The position numbers were made by a program, and so were the translations under genes. From positions 1 through 31,406 of the forward strand of contig CAJMOJ010000015.1 in assembly GCA_905215035.1 (NCBI GenBank): 31,406 nucleotides of DNA, in the 5' to 3' direction. Under the pieces are notes generated by a model. It was not told the DNA's origin, ran no database searches, and saw only the letters and a program-made list of their open reading frames with translations. Within the stretch, counting starts at the first letter, position 1; every line of letters starts with the position of its first letter. This stretch comes from an uncultured bacterium (GTDB taxonomy: Bacteria; Actinomycetota; Coriobacteriia; Coriobacteriales; Eggerthellaceae). Shown in pieces: positions 15,752 through 24,397 of this stretch.

Positions 15752-16882
15752 TTGTCGCAACCACAGTTTGAAACACATAACACGCCGGCAATCTCTATTA
15801 TCATTCCCGTTTACAATGTTGCCGATTGGCTCCCTCGTGCCGTTGCTTCGCTTCAGGTACAAACCTTTACCAACTGGGAGCTTTTTTTGGTAGACGATGG
15901 ATCGCCCGACAACTCAGGAGTTGTGTGTGATTCGCTGGCCACACTTGATGCAAACGAGTCCCCTACCGGCACATCACGCATCACGGTGATCCACCAGGCA
16001 AATGCTGGTGCCGCTGCCGCACGCAATGTGGCGTTACGTCAAGCACGCGGTGAGTTTGTCTACTTCATGGATGGCGATGACTGGTGTGAGCCTGATATGC
16101 TTGAACACCTCTATCAACGCGCCATGACTTATAACCTTGACCTTGTTGTATCGGGTTTCTACATCGATACCTATTATGGCGATGGGTCTGATGATTTCTA
16201 CGAGGAGCTGCGTACAGCCCCTGATGCCGTCTTCGAGAATGCTAACGATTTCCGCGTTCACGCCCATGAACTCTTTGACGCCCAGCTTCTTTATGCTCCT
16301 TGGAACAAGCTGTATCGTCGTAGCTATCTTATAGACAACGGAATCGAATTCCCAGAAACGTTTTGGGACGATCTTCCTTTTAACTTAGATGTCTTACGCG
16401 ATATTGATCGCATTGGCTGTTTGCCGGAGCGCCATTACCATTTCCTCCGTGCACGCGCTGATGCGGAAAACACCAAATATCGTCCTGACATGTATGACAA
16501 GCGTGAGGAGGAGCACACTTGGCTGCGAGACCTCTATGCTTACTGGTCCTATGACGAGTGGGATTCTGATACGGTTGCAGCGGTCGATGAGTTTTTATCG
16601 CGCCGTTATGCTGAGCGCTTGGTTGGCTGCATTGAAAACATCACTAACGCAAGCTGTACGCTCGCATCAACAGAAAAGCGCGCCGCAATCAAAGCTATGA
16701 TTTCGACACCTCATGCACAGGCCGCCCTTGCACTCGCGCATCCTCATTCAACCTATATGCGCGTTATGCTTGCTCCTCTTAAAGGCGGCAACGTGACGCT
16801 TAGCATGATGGAAGGATCAGTAATTTCCTGGGTGCGCTCCCACAACACCAATTTGTTCGCGCGCCTCAAAGCTAATCGCTAA
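15752..16882 (+). CDS. GT2 family glycosyltransferase
   Basis: GT-A fold sugar transferase, 376 residues, for the surface polysaccharide; cytosolic face of the membrane. The nucleotide-binding start is AISIIIPVYNVADWLPRAV, then LFLVDDGSPDNSG, and the metal-binding DxD equivalent is FVYFMDGDDWCEPDML. APWNKLYRRSYL is typical of the EpsJ/WfgS-like GT2 group. The N-terminal GT-A domain spans roughly residues 10-220; the rest is helical and less conserved. I chose TTG 15752, which has AAAGG six bases upstream and directly precedes the conserved domain; the frame is open for 12 more codons without a signal. It is divergent from the phase-variable membrane gene and followed after nine bases by a second GT2. 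Donor and acceptor are unknown. Confidence 0.85.
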   Translation: MSQPQFETHNTPAISIIIPVYNVADWLPRAVASLQVQTFTNWELFLVDDGSPDNSGVVCDSLATLDANESPTGTSRITVIHQANAGAAAARNVALRQARGEFVYFMDGDDWCEPDMLEHLYQRAMTYNLDLVVSGFYIDTYYGDGSDDFYEELRTAPDAVFENANDFRVHAHELFDAQLLYAPWNKLYRRSYLIDNGIEFPETFWDDLPFNLDVLRDIDRIGCLPERHYHFLRARADAENTKYRPDMYDKREEEHTWLRDLYAYWSYDEWDSDTVAAVDEFLSRRYAERLVGCIENITNASCTLASTEKRAAIKAMISTPHAQAALALAHPHSTYMRVMLAPLKGGNVTLSMMEGSVISWVRSHNTNLFARLKANR

Positions 16883-16891
16883 AGGATTTCT

Positions 16892-18067
16892 ATGGATACG
16901 CTCCCCACAGATATGCAACACGCATCGCAAAACACACAACATGATCCACGAGATGCACAAAGTGATCCACAAAATGCGCAGCACACACCACAAATATCGC
17001 TTTTGGTTCCTATATACAACGTTGAGTCGTATTTGGCAGAGTGCCTCGATTCGGCACTTGCGCAAACGTTCACTGATATTGAAATTATTTGTATTGACGA
17101 TGGGTCGACCGACTCTTCCCCCGAAATCCTTACACGCTATGCGGCAAAGGATCCCCGAATCCGCATTATCACTAAACCCAATTCTGGGTATGGCGACTCC
17201 ATGAATCAGGGACTTGCTGCAGCCCGTGGTACTTATATTGCCATCCTCGAATCTGACGACATCTTTGAACCTGATGCGCTTGAACATCTCTATGACCTTG
17301 CTACCAATAACAATGTCCCCGTAGCAAAGGCTGATTTTTGGCTCTACTGGTCAACACCACATGAGGACAAGCCAGCACCTTATCAGGAGCAGTTCCATAT
17401 CATTCCTGAAGGATATCCGCTCAATACACCGGTGAGTCCTATCGACCACCCTGAAATCTTTTATCAAAAACCAAGCATCTGGTCAGGACTCTACAGGCGC
17501 GATTTTCTTGAGCAAAACGACATTGCCTTCTTACCTACTCCCGGTGCAGCATACCAAGATGCCAGCTTTACCTTTAAAGTGTGGGCAAGTGCACCTGCAA
17601 TCGCGGTGAGCACCAAACCGATACTGAGCTACCGACAAGATAACGAGCAATCATCTGTTAACTCTCCTGGCAAGGTATATTGCGCATGCGATGAGTACGC
17701 AGAAATGGAGCGATGGCTTTCCGAGCGCCCTGAACTTCGAGAGAAGCTTGAAGGTATCAAAGAGCGCATGAAGTTCGATACCTATATGTGGAACTACGAC
17801 AGGTTATCAGAGGGGTTGCGTGCTGAATTCTTAACTCGTGCTGCCAATGAATTTCGCACTGATCTTGCTGCGGGTGATGTCGATTTAAGCCTTTTTGAAC
17901 CGTGGGCTGAAGCTGATCTGCGTGCACTTTTGGATTCTCCTGACGACTTTCAAGCCGTACGCGCAAAGTATGCCAAAACAGGCAAACTCAATACTTTCAA
18001 ACACTACTATCGACTAGGTGGATTCCCCTTGATTGCTAAACTAGCGGTTTGGAAATTCAAGCACTAA
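16892..18067 (+). CDS. GT2 family glycosyltransferase
   Basis: A 391-residue GT2 enzyme. The catalytic domain begins near residue 34 with QISLLVPIYNVESYLAECL, continues with IEIICIDDGSTDSSPEIL and has the DxD-like ESDDIFEPDALEHLY. YQKPSIWSGLYRRDFLEQN is the downstream family motif. The first 33 residues are a Gln/His/Asp-rich, loosely repeated stretch (DPRDAQSDPQNAQ) encoded by near-repeats in the DNA; its role is unknown. ATG 16892 has AAAGGA at five bases and follows the previous glycosyltransferase by nine bases, so the two form one operon. The C-terminal half resembles enzymes of rhamnose-rich and teichoic polymers only in general terms; the sugar is not predictable. Confidence 0.85.
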   Translation: MDTLPTDMQHASQNTQHDPRDAQSDPQNAQHTPQISLLVPIYNVESYLAECLDSALAQTFTDIEIICIDDGSTDSSPEILTRYAAKDPRIRIITKPNSGYGDSMNQGLAAARGTYIAILESDDIFEPDALEHLYDLATNNNVPVAKADFWLYWSTPHEDKPAPYQEQFHIIPEGYPLNTPVSPIDHPEIFYQKPSIWSGLYRRDFLEQNDIAFLPTPGAAYQDASFTFKVWASAPAIAVSTKPILSYRQDNEQSSVNSPGKVYCACDEYAEMERWLSERPELREKLEGIKERMKFDTYMWNYDRLSEGLRAEFLTRAANEFRTDLAAGDVDLSLFEPWAEADLRALLDSPDDFQAVRAKYAKTGKLNTFKHYYRLGGFPLIAKLAVWKFKH

Positions 18068-18160
18068 ACGCCAATAACTCGATACATAACTCCAAAAGCA
18101 CAAGTATCCCACAGTCAGAAACATAGCCCAAACATTACTATTCAAACAGCAATGTCTTTA

Positions 18161-19330
18161 CTAGCGCTTTGCTTTAATTTTTTGCAGGGTTCCTGAAGCT
18201 GATTGCTTTGCAGTATGGACAGTTTTGCCTATAGCGAGAGCTCCTGCAATAGATTTACGCTTCAATGGTTGATATGCTGCATTTAAAAAGGGGCTCGAGG
18301 CCTGCGCATAAGGGATCAACTCATTAAAAAGCCTACTCTCATAAAGTGTTCCCACAAAGGCCTTCTTATCGCTTCCCAGCATATGCGCACGTGGATCATT
18401 ATTACGCTCAAGCGCCGAGATAATGTAGCGAGCATAGAGCGATCCCAGTATTGCACGCGACTCATCGCTCCACAAACCCCATGCCTTTTGCTGATCAACA
18501 AGAAGCTGAATACGACGTTGGTGCAGTGTAAAATAACGTGGCTCAAACGTATTGGGAAGATTGGACTGTTCGCGTTTAGCGTATTGGTAGAGCAGATTAC
18601 TTAACACGTTGACTGTCTGCGCGCACGAAAACGCCTCCACGTTAAATTCGAGATCTTCAATGAGTGGGTTGTTCTTGAACGCAAGGTTGTGTTCTTTAAT
18701 GAATGCGAGATCGTAAAACTTGTTCCACGCATACCCATAATGGATATTCTTTTCCCACGTTAGTACCATAGGATGAAAAGCTTCTGGCGATTGATATTCA
18801 TGCGTTGCAGACGTTACGGGAGGTATCGCAGAAGAACCCGCAGAGGACTCCGCAGAAGATTCCTTAGAGGATAAAATAGGAACAGGATAAGCAAGCGATT
18901 GGGTTATCTCCCCCGCCTCATTGCAAGTATCTTCTGTATGCCCAAACAAAATAATCTGTGCGCATTGCCGATCAAGCGACTCCGCCACCTTTTCCAAAAG
19001 CTGCGGTTCATACGTGTCATCAGGATCAAAAAACGTAATGTAGCGTCCCTTAGCATAAGAGATTCCTGAATTGCGTGCCGCCGAAAGACCTTGGTTGTCC
19101 GCATGGTGAATAATACGAATACGCGCATCTTGGTCTGCAAAATGCTGCGCAATTGCAACACTTTGATCAGGAGAAGCATCGTCAATCACGAGTACCTCAA
19201 AATCAGAATGCGTTTGATTTTGCAAACAGGTAAGCGCTTGAGCAATATAGGGCTCAACCCCATAGGTTGGCAAAACGATGCTGAAAAGAGGCGCCTGTGA
19301 CGACTTCTGCAACGTATCTAGGGCATCCAC
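18161..19330 (-). CDS. GT2 family glycosyltransferase at end of rml operon
   Basis: A 389-residue GT2 enzyme with FSIVLPTYGVEPYIAQAL at residue 16 onward, EVLVIDDASPDQS, NQGLSAARNSGISYAKG and the metal site FFDPDDTYEPQLLEK. GYAWNKFYDLAFIKEHN is the usual mid-domain motif. A serine/alanine-rich insert (ESSAESSAGSSA) sits near residue 170. The GTG start at 19330 lies nine bases after the rmlC stop with AGGGG overlapping that stop, so translation is coupled to the rml genes. That position suggests, but does not prove, that it is a rhamnosyltransferase using the dTDP-rhamnose made by the operon. It converges on the GT2 gene ending at 18067; the 93-base gap has no clear terminator. Confidence 0.85.
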   Translation of the reverse strand: MDALDTLQKSSQAPLFSIVLPTYGVEPYIAQALTCLQNQTHSDFEVLVIDDASPDQSVAIAQHFADQDARIRIIHHADNQGLSAARNSGISYAKGRYITFFDPDDTYEPQLLEKVAESLDRQCAQIILFGHTEDTCNEAGEITQSLAYPVPILSSKESSAESSAGSSAIPPVTSATHEYQSPEAFHPMVLTWEKNIHYGYAWNKFYDLAFIKEHNLAFKNNPLIEDLEFNVEAFSCAQTVNVLSNLLYQYAKREQSNLPNTFEPRYFTLHQRRIQLLVDQQKAWGLWSDESRAILGSLYARYIISALERNNDPRAHMLGSDKKAFVGTLYESRLFNELIPYAQASSPFLNAAYQPLKRKSIAGALAIGKTVHTAKQSASGTLQKIKAKR

Positions 19331-19339
19331 AGTAATCCC

Positions 19340-19930
19340 CTACGCGTCGGCCTTAAAAGCAGGATGAACCTTATCCTTATCACTCAAGATAATTTTGGTT
19401 TCATCAAAGACCCCATCGCCTTGTAAGGCAGGCCAGACAATACCAATTTCAGGATCGTTCCACATAAGACCACCCTCATCATTGGGATGGTAGATATCAT
19501 CGCATTTATAGCAAAATTCTGCTGTGTCAGAAAGTACTAAGAAGCCATGGGCAAACCCTCGTGGAATGAAGAATTGACGCTTGTTTTCAGCTGAAAGCAC
19601 CACGCCCTCCCACTTGCCATAGGTAGCTGAGCCAGGACGCAAATCAACCGCAACGTCAAAAACTTCGCCCGACACCACGCGCACAAGTTTTGACTGAGGA
19701 TGATTGATCTGAAAATGCAGCCCACGCAAAACGCCTTTAACGGAGGACGATTGATTATCTTGAACAAAGTCGACATCAATCCCACCAGCAACAAAGTCAG
19801 GCTGCTTGTAGGTCTCCATGAAATAACCGCGGTCATCGCCGTATGACTTCACATCAACAATCGTCACGCCTTCGATCGAAGTCTGCGTGAAGGTAAAGTT
19901 GCCTGATGTAATCTGATCTCCTGCTGCCAT
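19340..19930 (-). CDS. rmlC: dTDP-4-dehydrorhamnose 3,5-epimerase
   Basis: Third enzyme of dTDP-L-rhamnose synthesis, a cupin of 196 residues. Family signatures include DDRGYFMETY, FVQDNQSSSVKGVLRGLHFQ with catalytic H72, VRVVSGEVFDVAVDLRPGS carrying the catalytic aspartate, and IPRGFAHGFLVLSDTAEF. YKCDDIYHPNDEGGLMWNDP completes the match. ATG 19930 follows AGGA by six bases. It lies 110 bases downstream of rmlB on the same strand; that gap contains an imperfect tandem repeat of AGTAATTGGYAAT on the coding strand. The order in the operon is rmlA, rmlD, rmlB, rmlC. Confidence 0.95.
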   Translation of the reverse strand: MAAGDQITSGNFTFTQTSIEGVTIVDVKSYGDDRGYFMETYKQPDFVAGGIDVDFVQDNQSSSVKGVLRGLHFQINHPQSKLVRVVSGEVFDVAVDLRPGSATYGKWEGVVLSAENKRQFFIPRGFAHGFLVLSDTAEFCYKCDDIYHPNDEGGLMWNDPEIGIVWPALQGDGVFDETKIILSDKDKVHPAFKADA

Positions 19931-20040
19931 GACATGTCCTATCGTAGCGGTTGTTGCGATTTACTATAGCTTATTACGACTGCTTTCAGAGATTACGTTA
20001 TTCTTAAGCTCTCGTTATTGCCAATTACTATTACCAATTA

Positions 20041-21138
20041 CTAAAGTTCTGCTCTTTTGGAATACATAGTCTCGTAGTAGTCCTGGTAGGCACCACTCGT
20101 GACGTGCTCCACCCATTCTGGATGGGCAAGATACCATTGGATAGTCTTTACAATACCATCTTCAAACTTGGTCTCAGGATACCACCCTAAATCAGCCTTA
20201 ATCTTATCAGGGGCAATGCCATAACGACGGTCATGACCTTTACGATCCTCAACGTAGGTAATCAATGCCTCATTAATTTCAGGATCATCAACCGCTTTGC
20301 TCGCCTCTTCAATAATCTTTTTAACGATGAAGATATTAGGGCGCTCATTATGCCCGCCCACGTTGTAGACCTCGCCTATAACGCCATCGTTGAGCACCAT
20401 GTCGATTGCTTTGCAGTGATCAGCCACAAAAAGCCAATCGCGCACATTAAGTCCATCGCCATATACGGGAAGCTTTTCATGATGTAAGGCATTATTGATC
20501 ATGAGCGGAATCAGCTTTTCAGGGAACTGGTAGGGTCCATAATTGTTAGAACAACGCGTAATGTTGATAGGCATGCCATACGTGTCACCGTAGGCTTTCA
20601 CGAACATATCAGCTGCCGCCTTAGAGGCCGAATACGGTGAATGAGGATTGAGTGGCGTATCCTCGCGGAAAAAGCTATCTGGCTCATCAAGAGAAAGGGA
20701 TCCGTACACCTCATCAGTTCCTACTTGCAGAAATTTATGATTACCAAAGGTGCCATCAGGCTCTTCCCAGGCATCTTTTGCCACATTCAGAAGCGTTACT
20801 GTTCCCATAACATTAGTATCAGCAAAGACCTCAGGTGACTCAATAGAGCGATCTACGTGTGATTCAGCAGCAAAATTAACCACGTAGTCGATGTCGTATT
20901 GTGCAAATAGCGCCATCATTGCTTCTTTATCACGAATATCTGCTTGCACAAAAATATGACGAGGATCGTCTTCGACACTTGCAAGATTCTCAAGATTGCC
21001 CGCATAGGTGAGCGCATCCACATTAATAATGCGGATACCTTTTCCCTCTGGAGCATCTTTATATTTATCAAGCATATACAACACAAAGTTAGAACCAATA
21101 AAGCCGGCTCCACCTGTTACGAGATACGTTGTTGCCAT
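20041..21138 (-). CDS. rmlB: dTDP-glucose 4,6-dehydratase
   Basis: Second enzyme of dTDP-L-rhamnose synthesis, an extended SDR of 365 residues that uses tightly bound NAD+. It has the Rossmann motif VTGGAGFIGSNF near the N-terminus, NFAAESHVDRSIE, the catalytic VGTDEVYGSL (Thr-Asp-Glu) and SPYSASKAAADMFV with the catalytic Tyr and Lys. TRCSNNYGPYQFPEKLIP and LNVRDWLFVADHCKAI are also characteristic. ATG 21138 follows AAGGA by seven bases. The 103-base gap to rmlD holds a nested inverted repeat (21162-21204) just ahead of the ribosome binding site. The C-terminal part is slightly longer than in enterobacterial RmlB but typical of Gram-positive forms. Confidence 0.96.
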   Translation of the reverse strand: MATTYLVTGGAGFIGSNFVLYMLDKYKDAPEGKGIRIINVDALTYAGNLENLASVEDDPRHIFVQADIRDKEAMMALFAQYDIDYVVNFAAESHVDRSIESPEVFADTNVMGTVTLLNVAKDAWEEPDGTFGNHKFLQVGTDEVYGSLSLDEPDSFFREDTPLNPHSPYSASKAAADMFVKAYGDTYGMPINITRCSNNYGPYQFPEKLIPLMINNALHHEKLPVYGDGLNVRDWLFVADHCKAIDMVLNDGVIGEVYNVGGHNERPNIFIVKKIIEEASKAVDDPEINEALITYVEDRKGHDRRYGIAPDKIKADLGWYPETKFEDGIVKTIQWYLAHPEWVEHVTSGAYQDYYETMYSKRAEL

Positions 21139-21161
21139 GTAAAAGTCCTTATCTTACATAC

Positions 21162-21204
21162 GTGCTCTTGTTCTGCATATATACCGCAGCTTTATTCTGA
21201 GCAC
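21162..21204 (-). repeat. nested inverted repeat in rmlD-rmlB gap
   Basis: GTGCTC/GAGCAC (21162-21167, 21199-21204) encloses CTGC/GCAG (21173-21176, 21186-21189). On the transcribed strand it would fold just upstream of the rmlB ribosome binding site. It may tune translation or protect an mRNA end. No T run follows, so full termination is unlikely. Confidence 0.45.
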
Positions 21205-21241
21205 ACAGTCCAATCGTTACATCCACGCCTTTAGATACAGC

Positions 21242-22198
21242 TTAGTTACCCAACTCAGGTAAACGCTCCAGATACGTTTCAAGCGCATCCTGCCAAGGGC
21301 GCATTTCATTACCAATAGTCTCAGACAAATGCAGGTTAGCCAAGCTAGAAAATGCTGGTCTATCTGCACTTGCAGGATTGTTTTGTTTATACTCCTCGCT
21401 CGTGCAAGGAATTACTTCACATCCCGTATGAGCGCCATACATGATAGCGGTAGCAAAATCTGCCCACGAGCACGTACCTTCATTGGTCACATGATAGATT
21501 CCATACTTATCAGTAAGCGCTAACTTTAAGATTTCATAGGCTAGATCATTTGCCGATGTGGGGTTGCCAAGCTGATCTTTTACTACAGTAACATGGTCAT
21601 GACTCTTTGCAAGATTAAGCATAGTCTTTACAAAGTTCTTGCCCACATAGCCATACAGCCAAGCCGTACGCACAATAAAATACTTGTCCATGACTTTTTG
21701 CACTGCTTGCTCACCCGCAAGCTTGGTGCGACCGTAAGCGCTTAAGGGAGCAACCTCATCCGATTCCACCCTATCGCCCGGCTGATTTCCTGGAAAGACA
21801 TAATCTGTTGAAACTTGCACCAACTTGGCACCATGCGCCTTTGCAGCACACGCCAGATTTTCGGGACCTGTTGCGTTAACTGCATACGCAAGGTCTTCCT
21901 GATTCTCGCAACCATCGACATTAGTCATAGCCGCTCCATTGATAATGATGTCATAAGGTGCACCATCAATGCCAGCAGCAACAAAAGCCTCCACGGCATC
22001 AGCGTCGGTAATGTCGAGTTCAGAGGCATCAGCATAGACCACCTGCGCATCTTGATAAGCAGCAGGAATGGGACCAATCTCAGCGTAACCACTCTCAATA
22101 AGACGCTTCAGTTCATTTCCTAACTGTCCCGAAGCACCCGTAACAAGAATACGCAAAACATGACCGTTAGATGTTAGGTCTCTAGATGCTACAGACAC
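21242..22198 (-). CDS. rmlD: dTDP-4-dehydrorhamnose reductase
   Basis: Last enzyme of dTDP-L-rhamnose synthesis, an NAD(P)H-dependent SDR of 318 residues. Motifs: ILVTGASGQLGNELKRLI, DIIINGAAMTNVDGCE, VQVSTDYVFPG and SAYGRTKLAGEQAV with catalytic Tyr and Lys; FIVRTAWLYGYVGKNFVKTML is typical. The GTG start at 22198 lies three bases after the rmlA stop; the only good ribosome binding site (AAGGAG) is inside the rmlA end, about 12 bases upstream, so translational coupling is likely. A TTG nearer to the conserved RILVTG (about 14 codons later) is an alternative start without a binding site. Confidence 0.94.
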   Translation of the reverse strand: MSVASRDLTSNGHVLRILVTGASGQLGNELKRLIESGYAEIGPIPAAYQDAQVVYADASELDITDADAVEAFVAAGIDGAPYDIIINGAAMTNVDGCENQEDLAYAVNATGPENLACAAKAHGAKLVQVSTDYVFPGNQPGDRVESDEVAPLSAYGRTKLAGEQAVQKVMDKYFIVRTAWLYGYVGKNFVKTMLNLAKSHDHVTVVKDQLGNPTSANDLAYEILKLALTDKYGIYHVTNEGTCSWADFATAIMYGAHTGCEVIPCTSEEYKQNNPASADRPAFSSLANLHLSETIGNEMRPWQDALETYLERLPELGN

Positions 22199-22201
22199 AG
22201 C

Positions 22202-23104
22202 CTAGTCACGCTCCTTATGAGGAACGATCTTGCCTTCAGCAACCTTCTTGAGGTGCTGACCGTATACTGATTTACCGTATTTTTGAGCAGCGTCCATAAG
22301 CTGTTCACGAGTAATCCAGCCATTTTCAAATGCAGTTTCTTCAATAACAGAAACTGACAATCCTTGGCTGCGCTCTACCGCACGTACAAACTCTGAAGCT
22401 TCAAAAAGCGATTCCATGGTGCCTGTATCAAGCCATGCATAGCCACGACCCAAAGTAACAACATTGAGCGTACCATCCTCAAGATACATTTGATTAAGCG
22501 TTGTAATTTCAAGCTCGCCACGTGCAGAAGGCTTTACTTGTTTTGCAAAGTCACACACGCGGTTGTCATAGAAATACAATCCTGTAACTGCGTAATTAGA
22601 TTTAGGATGCTCAGGTTTCTCTTCAATAGAAATAGCATTGTAATTTTCATCAAACTCAACAACACCAAAGCGTTCTGGATCATCGACATGATATCCAAAT
22701 ACCGTTGCACCCTTAGATTCTTGAGCATCAGAAACAGCGCGACGCAAATGGCGCTTCAAGCCATTGCCATAAAAGATGTTATCGCCTAGGACAAGCGCAC
22801 AAGAATCACCATCGATGAATTCCTCACCAATGATAAATGCCTGCGCCAAACCGTCAGGAGAAGGTTGCACTGCATACGAAAGATTAATACCGTATTGGGA
22901 GCCATCACCTAAAAGACGCTCAAAGTTAGGTAAGTCAGTCGGTGTTGAAATGATCAAAATATCACGAATGCCTGCCATCATAAGGACTGACAACGGATAA
23001 TAAATCATAGGCTTATCGTAGACAGGCAAAAGCTGTTTACTTGTTACGGTAGTCAAAGGATACAAACGCGTGCCTGATCCGCCTGCCAAAATAATGCCTT
23101 TCAT
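22202..23104 (-). CDS. rmlA: glucose-1-phosphate thymidylyltransferase
   Basis: First enzyme of dTDP-L-rhamnose synthesis; couples dTTP and glucose-1-phosphate into dTDP-glucose and is usually feedback-inhibited by dTDP-rhamnose. It is 300 residues with the nucleotide loop GIILAGGSGTRLYPLT at the N-terminus, then SKQLLPVYDKPMIYYPLS, the metal site VLGDNIFYG, SIEEKPEHPKSNYAVTGLYFYD and GYAWLDTGTMESL. ATG 23104 is preceded by GGGAGG. A small inverted repeat GACAT/ATGTC (23124-23137) lies 20-33 bases upstream and could be an operator. The gene follows the DUF2304 gene by 61 bases and is probably in the same operon. Confidence 0.96.
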   Translation of the reverse strand: MKGIILAGGSGTRLYPLTTVTSKQLLPVYDKPMIYYPLSVLMMAGIRDILIISTPTDLPNFERLLGDGSQYGINLSYAVQPSPDGLAQAFIIGEEFIDGDSCALVLGDNIFYGNGLKRHLRRAVSDAQESKGATVFGYHVDDPERFGVVEFDENYNAISIEEKPEHPKSNYAVTGLYFYDNRVCDFAKQVKPSARGELEITTLNQMYLEDGTLNVVTLGRGYAWLDTGTMESLFEASEFVRAVERSQGLSVSVIEETAFENGWITREQLMDAAQKYGKSVYGQHLKKVAEGKIVPHKERD

Positions 23105-23165
23105 ACAACCTCCCTAAACGCATGACATCTACATGTCTTTTCAATGCAAATGCATGCATGCTTTT

Positions 23166-23591
23166 TTATTTTTTACTCATCTCATTGCTTACCTTGTCAA
23201 GTAATGCTTCGGGGTCGAGATCAGTCTCTTTCATATCCGCCATACCATTATCATTGCAATAACGTTCGAATTTTTCTATTGCCAATTGTTGAGTTAATTC
23301 TTTGATTTTAGTGTCCATCTGTGAAATACGCATGGATTGGTTGAAACCCAAAATAAGCAAAATAAAAATAAAGAACAAAAAGACAAAATGTACAGGCGCA
23401 TCAGTACCCGATAAGTTTGATGCAAAAATAAATATCTGCGGAAAAATACTTACTATCAACAATAAAAACGCCATGCAAAACCAAAAAATGGAATCTTCAA
23501 GTTTCACCTTGGCGCTGCGAACGCGTTTGGTAATAAAAATTAATGTGCACAAAGATACAACGATAAGAACAATACGGAGCTCAATACTCAT
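23166..23591 (-). CDS. DUF2304 membrane protein (GacJ-like partner)
   Basis: A 141-residue membrane protein: a first hydrophobic segment at about 6-22, two or three more up to residue 85, then a charged C-terminal helix (QMDTKIKELTQQLAIEKFE) likely to form a coiled coil. The charged sequence after the first helix (KRVRSAKVKLEDSIFW) is typical of DUF2304. Its ATG overlaps the TAA of the preceding glycosyltransferase by one base (TAATG), so the two proteins are made together. In group A streptococci the DUF2304-type protein GacJ binds the GT2 enzyme GacI and boosts synthesis of a lipid-linked sugar; the gene pairing here suggests the same role. That function is inference. Confidence 0.85.
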   Translation of the reverse strand: MSIELRIVLIVVSLCTLIFITKRVRSAKVKLEDSIFWFCMAFLLLIVSIFPQIFIFASNLSGTDAPVHFVFLFFIFILLILGFNQSMRISQMDTKIKELTQQLAIEKFERYCNDNGMADMKETDLDPEALLDKVSNEMSKK

Positions 23592-24289
23592 TAGTTCCCA
23601 CCGCCAATTTTGCGTCTAAAGAATTGGATGAACAAAATCGAGATCGTCATCCTGAGCATATACATTGAAGAGCTCCAAGGATTAAGGTAGCTCTCTCCCG
23701 CAAACCTCTCCGCCATCGTCACAGGAACTTCAACCACTTTAGCATTGGCGCGCTTAATTAGATACGATACAGTATCCGGCTCGGGCCCCATATTAAGACC
23801 GCGCGCCATCTGCTCAATCATGCGTTTATTAAAGGCACGCATGCCCGATGTTGGGTCCGTAAGCGTTTTCCCTGTCGTAAGCTTAATTGCACCTTCGATA
23901 AGGTTGCTACCCAGCATACGCATTGATTTTGGTTTTTTCGAGTCAATAAAACGTGAACCAATAGCAATATCAGCTGACTCAATAGCCTTCATCATGGCAG
24001 GAATATATTGAGGTAAATGTTGTCCATCAGCGTCAAACTGAATAGCGCAATCATATCCATGCCTGTAAGCATATTTCATACCCGTCTGAAAACCACCAGC
24101 TAAACCAAGGTTAGTTGAAAGATCAACAAAAGGATACTGATGCTCCCGACAAATCTTTACTGTATTGTCCTTCGATCCATCATTAATGATCAAAAAATCA
24201 ATTTCCGGCACAACTTCTTGTACCGATTTGATAGTGGCAACCAACGATTCTTCCTCGTTATAAGCCGGTATGATCAATAACGTCTTCAA
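23591..24289 (-). CDS. polyprenyl-phosphate sugar synthase (DPM1/GacI-like GT2)
   Basis: A 232-residue GT2 enzyme of the dolichol-phosphate-mannose-synthase type, expected to move a sugar from a nucleotide donor to undecaprenyl phosphate on the cytosolic face. Visible: LLIIPAYNEEESLVATI, DFLIINDGSKDNTV, NLGLAGGFQTGM, the metal motif QFDADGQHLPQYIP and IGSRFIDSKKPKSMRM. LTDPTSGMRAFNKRM is diagnostic for this branch. There are no C-terminal transmembrane domains of the GtrB type, only a short hydrophobic end near SILFIQFF, so membrane contact probably relies on the DUF2304 partner. TTG 24289 has AAGG seven bases upstream. It is the first gene of the operon leading into rmlADBC. Which sugar is carried is not visible. 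Confidence 0.88.
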   Translation of the reverse strand: MKTLLIIPAYNEEESLVATIKSVQEVVPEIDFLIINDGSKDNTVKICREHQYPFVDLSTNLGLAGGFQTGMKYAYRHGYDCAIQFDADGQHLPQYIPAMMKAIESADIAIGSRFIDSKKPKSMRMLGSNLIEGAIKLTTGKTLTDPTSGMRAFNKRMIEQMARGLNMGPEPDTVSYLIKRANAKVVEVPVTMAERFAGESYLNPWSSSMYMLRMTISILFIQFFRRKIGGGN

Positions 24290-24397
24290 CTACAAACCTT
24301 TTGCTGAATCAATTGCTTAACTTGCTAATTATACTTTTTTATTACGCAACTATCACTTACTATCAGACAAAAGAGATCATTCAAGCAAAGAGGCCTT

